64,000 nt of DNA from Nocardia brasiliensis ATCC 700358 (GTDB lineage Bacteria > Actinomycetota > Actinomycetes > Mycobacteriales > Mycobacteriaceae): positions 5,704,001 to 5,768,000 of the forward strand of contig NC_018681.1 of NCBI RefSeq assembly GCF_000250675.2, written 5' to 3'. How positions within the stretch are numbered: the first letter of the stretch is position 1; the number at the start of each line of letters is the position of its first letter. This document shows positions 62,834-64,000 of this stretch, in pieces. Position numbers and translations under genes: made by a program. A model generated the notes under the pieces. It worked only from the letters and a program-made list of their open reading frames with translations. It had not been told where the DNA came from and made no database searches.

Positions 62834-64000
62834 GTGACAATCTCGACCTTCAATGATCCTGCCGCCGGCTGCCACAGCCTCGTGCTGCGACTTCCCGGCG
62901 CCACCGATCCGGCGCGCCTGCTGGCCGAGGCCGTGTCCGATCCGGTCCAGGTCTGGCAGACCTCGGTGCCGGTCGGCGCAGACGAGCCGCAGGCCGCCGA
63001 CCGCAGGCGCGCCGAATCCCTGCGACCGATTCACCCGGACGGACCGCCGTTACGAGCCGTAACCCTGCGATACGCCGACGGGACCGCGGACCTGGTGCTG
63101 GTGGCCGTCCGCGCGGAGATCCCACCGGCCGCGCTGCGGCGAATCGCCCGGCTGCCGCTGGACGGGCCCGGCGATGACGTCGCGCCCCGCCCCGCCGAAG
63201 CGCGGCCAGGCTTCCGGTACAACGGCGAAATCGCTTGGGGCTTAGGAGATCCGGAGCTGCGCGGGGTCGTCGGCAGTGCGCAGATCGATCTCACCGCCCT
63301 CGGCGGGCACGCCGAACGACTCTTCCTTCCCGCTATCGCCCTGGCCCTGAGCCGATACGGCGGCGGGAATCGAGCGGCGTTGGGCGTTCTCGACCTGAAC
63401 GACGGTGCGGGCGAACATATTCGCGTGCACCCGGTCGACGAACCGCCGGAGTGGTCGTGCGCCGAATTCCTCCGCCGGTTCGACCAGGCGCCCGTCACGC
63501 CGCAGGAGCCGCCGGCCGTCGGCGTCGTCCTGAGCCCGGCCTTCGCGGAAGACAGCTATACGGCGTGCCTGACGCCGATCTTCCCGCTCACCGTCCAGCT
63601 GGATCGCGGCTCGTCGCGCGCGATCTGCCGGTTCGATCGGGGCATCGTGAATGCCGCTGTCGCGCAACGATTCTGTGCGCATGCGGCGCATCTGGCCGAA
63701 CAGCTTGCGCACGGGACACCGGATCGGCCGCTGTCCGGGCTGGAGCTGTTGCCGCGCAACGAACAAGCGGAACTCCTACGCGCGGGCGACGCACCGGCCG
63801 TGCGCGGACGCATCGATCGCACCTTCGAGGAGATGGCGGCCAAACAACCGGACGCCGTGGCGTTGCTGGCCGGCGACGAGCAGCTGACCTACCAGCAGCT
63901 GAACGATCGGGCAGACGCGATCGCGGCGGGCCTGTGCGCGCTGGACATCGCACCGGGCAGCCTGGTCGGTGTCTGTCTGGAACGGGACGCCGAGCTGGTG
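62834..64000 (+). CDS. NRPS (degenerate condensation then adenylation), 5' part
   Basis: The frame is open from GTG 62834 to the end of the window (389 residues). It is preceded by AGGAGGACCA, with a spacing of about five to eight bases. The first 310 residues look like the C-terminal half of a condensation domain: no HHxxxDG is present, and it ends in the C-to-A linker LSGLELLPRNEQAELL. An adenylation domain then begins (TFEEMAAKQPDAVALLAGDE, QLTYQQLNDRADAIAAGL). The substrate code lies beyond the window. It may be a starter module with a non-catalytic N-terminal domain. It is the third gene of the plus-strand arm and probably continues the split NRPS system. Confidence 0.85.
   Translation, partial: MTISTFNDPAAGCHSLVLRLPGATDPARLLAEAVSDPVQVWQTSVPVGADEPQAADRRRAESLRPIHPDGPPLRAVTLRYADGTADLVLVAVRAEIPPAALRRIARLPLDGPGDDVAPRPAEARPGFRYNGEIAWGLGDPELRGVVGSAQIDLTALGGHAERLFLPAIALALSRYGGGNRAALGVLDLNDGAGEHIRVHPVDEPPEWSCAEFLRRFDQAPVTPQEPPAVGVVLSPAFAEDSYTACLTPIFPLTVQLDRGSSRAICRFDRGIVNAAVAQRFCAHAAHLAEQLAHGTPDRPLSGLELLPRNEQAELLRAGDAPAVRGRIDRTFEEMAAKQPDAVALLAGDEQLTYQQLNDRADAIAAGLCALDIAPGSLVGVCLERDAELV

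Overview
The window is high-GC DNA from an actinobacterium. An Lsr2 nucleoid protein, many GntR, TetR, AraC and MmyB-like regulators, a TAT-exported phospholipase-C-like enzyme, a PAS-ANTAR protein and GTG/TTG starts behind strong Shine-Dalgarno sites suggest Nocardia or a close mycolic-acid relative. The genus is an inference from gene style, not from a marker gene. No rRNA, tRNA, CRISPR array or intact transposase was seen. Several stretches hold broken genes, which indicates an accessory, rearranged region.

Layout. 1-3.5 kb: a thioesterase-like 3' end and two hydrolases of the amidohydrolase and M20 families. 3.5-7.5 kb: a decayed region with an orphan polymorphic-toxin C-terminus, its Imm7-type immunity gene and other fragments. 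7.5-11.9 kb: an NmrA, polysaccharide deacetylase and Kbl-like operon with a divergent LysR gene. 12-17.4 kb: hypothetical genes, an alpha/beta hydrolase, a broken methyltransferase and an AraC regulator. 17.9-20.8 kb: a tiny peptide gene with a perfect ribosome-binding site, then a cytochrome P450 and an MFS exporter; I read this as a minimal P450-modified RiPP cluster. 21.3-26.2 kb: an 889-residue protein of unknown family, a protein with a papain-like Cys-His-Asp arrangement, and small membrane and cold-shock-like proteins. 27.9-31.8 kb: FAD monooxygenase genes (one intact, one broken) and a phospholipase-C-like enzyme.

32.1-37.4 kb: a phosphonate-type ABC uptake operon (phnD, phnC, fused phnE, and a dehydrogenase of the kind found in phosphonate loci) under a divergent GntR/UTRA regulator, with two identical 18-bp palindromes between them. 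37.5-42.1 kb: a TetR gene with twin operator-like palindromes, a serine hydrolase, a PAS-ANTAR protein and a ThrE exporter. 42.4-45.4 kb: a translationally coupled set of glycosyltransferase, acyl-CoA-dehydrogenase-like, PIG-L deacetylase and NodS-like methyltransferase genes. 45.6-52.2 kb: a large conserved hypothetical, lsr2, an MmyB-like regulator with a divergent NmrA-like gene, a GNAT enzyme and an aldo/keto reductase.

52.2-64 kb (continuing past the window): a hybrid NRPS/PKS cluster made of split modules. It has a carrier-condensation protein, a free-standing adenylation-carrier protein, a stand-alone condensation protein, a carrier-KS-carrier protein without an acyltransferase, two type II thioesterases, an SDR, a small regulator, and the start of a further NRPS. 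Assembly must use partners in trans, and a malonyl-type acyltransferase must come from elsewhere. A tandem TCGAGAT repeat in the divergent promoter resembles a SARP-type control site.
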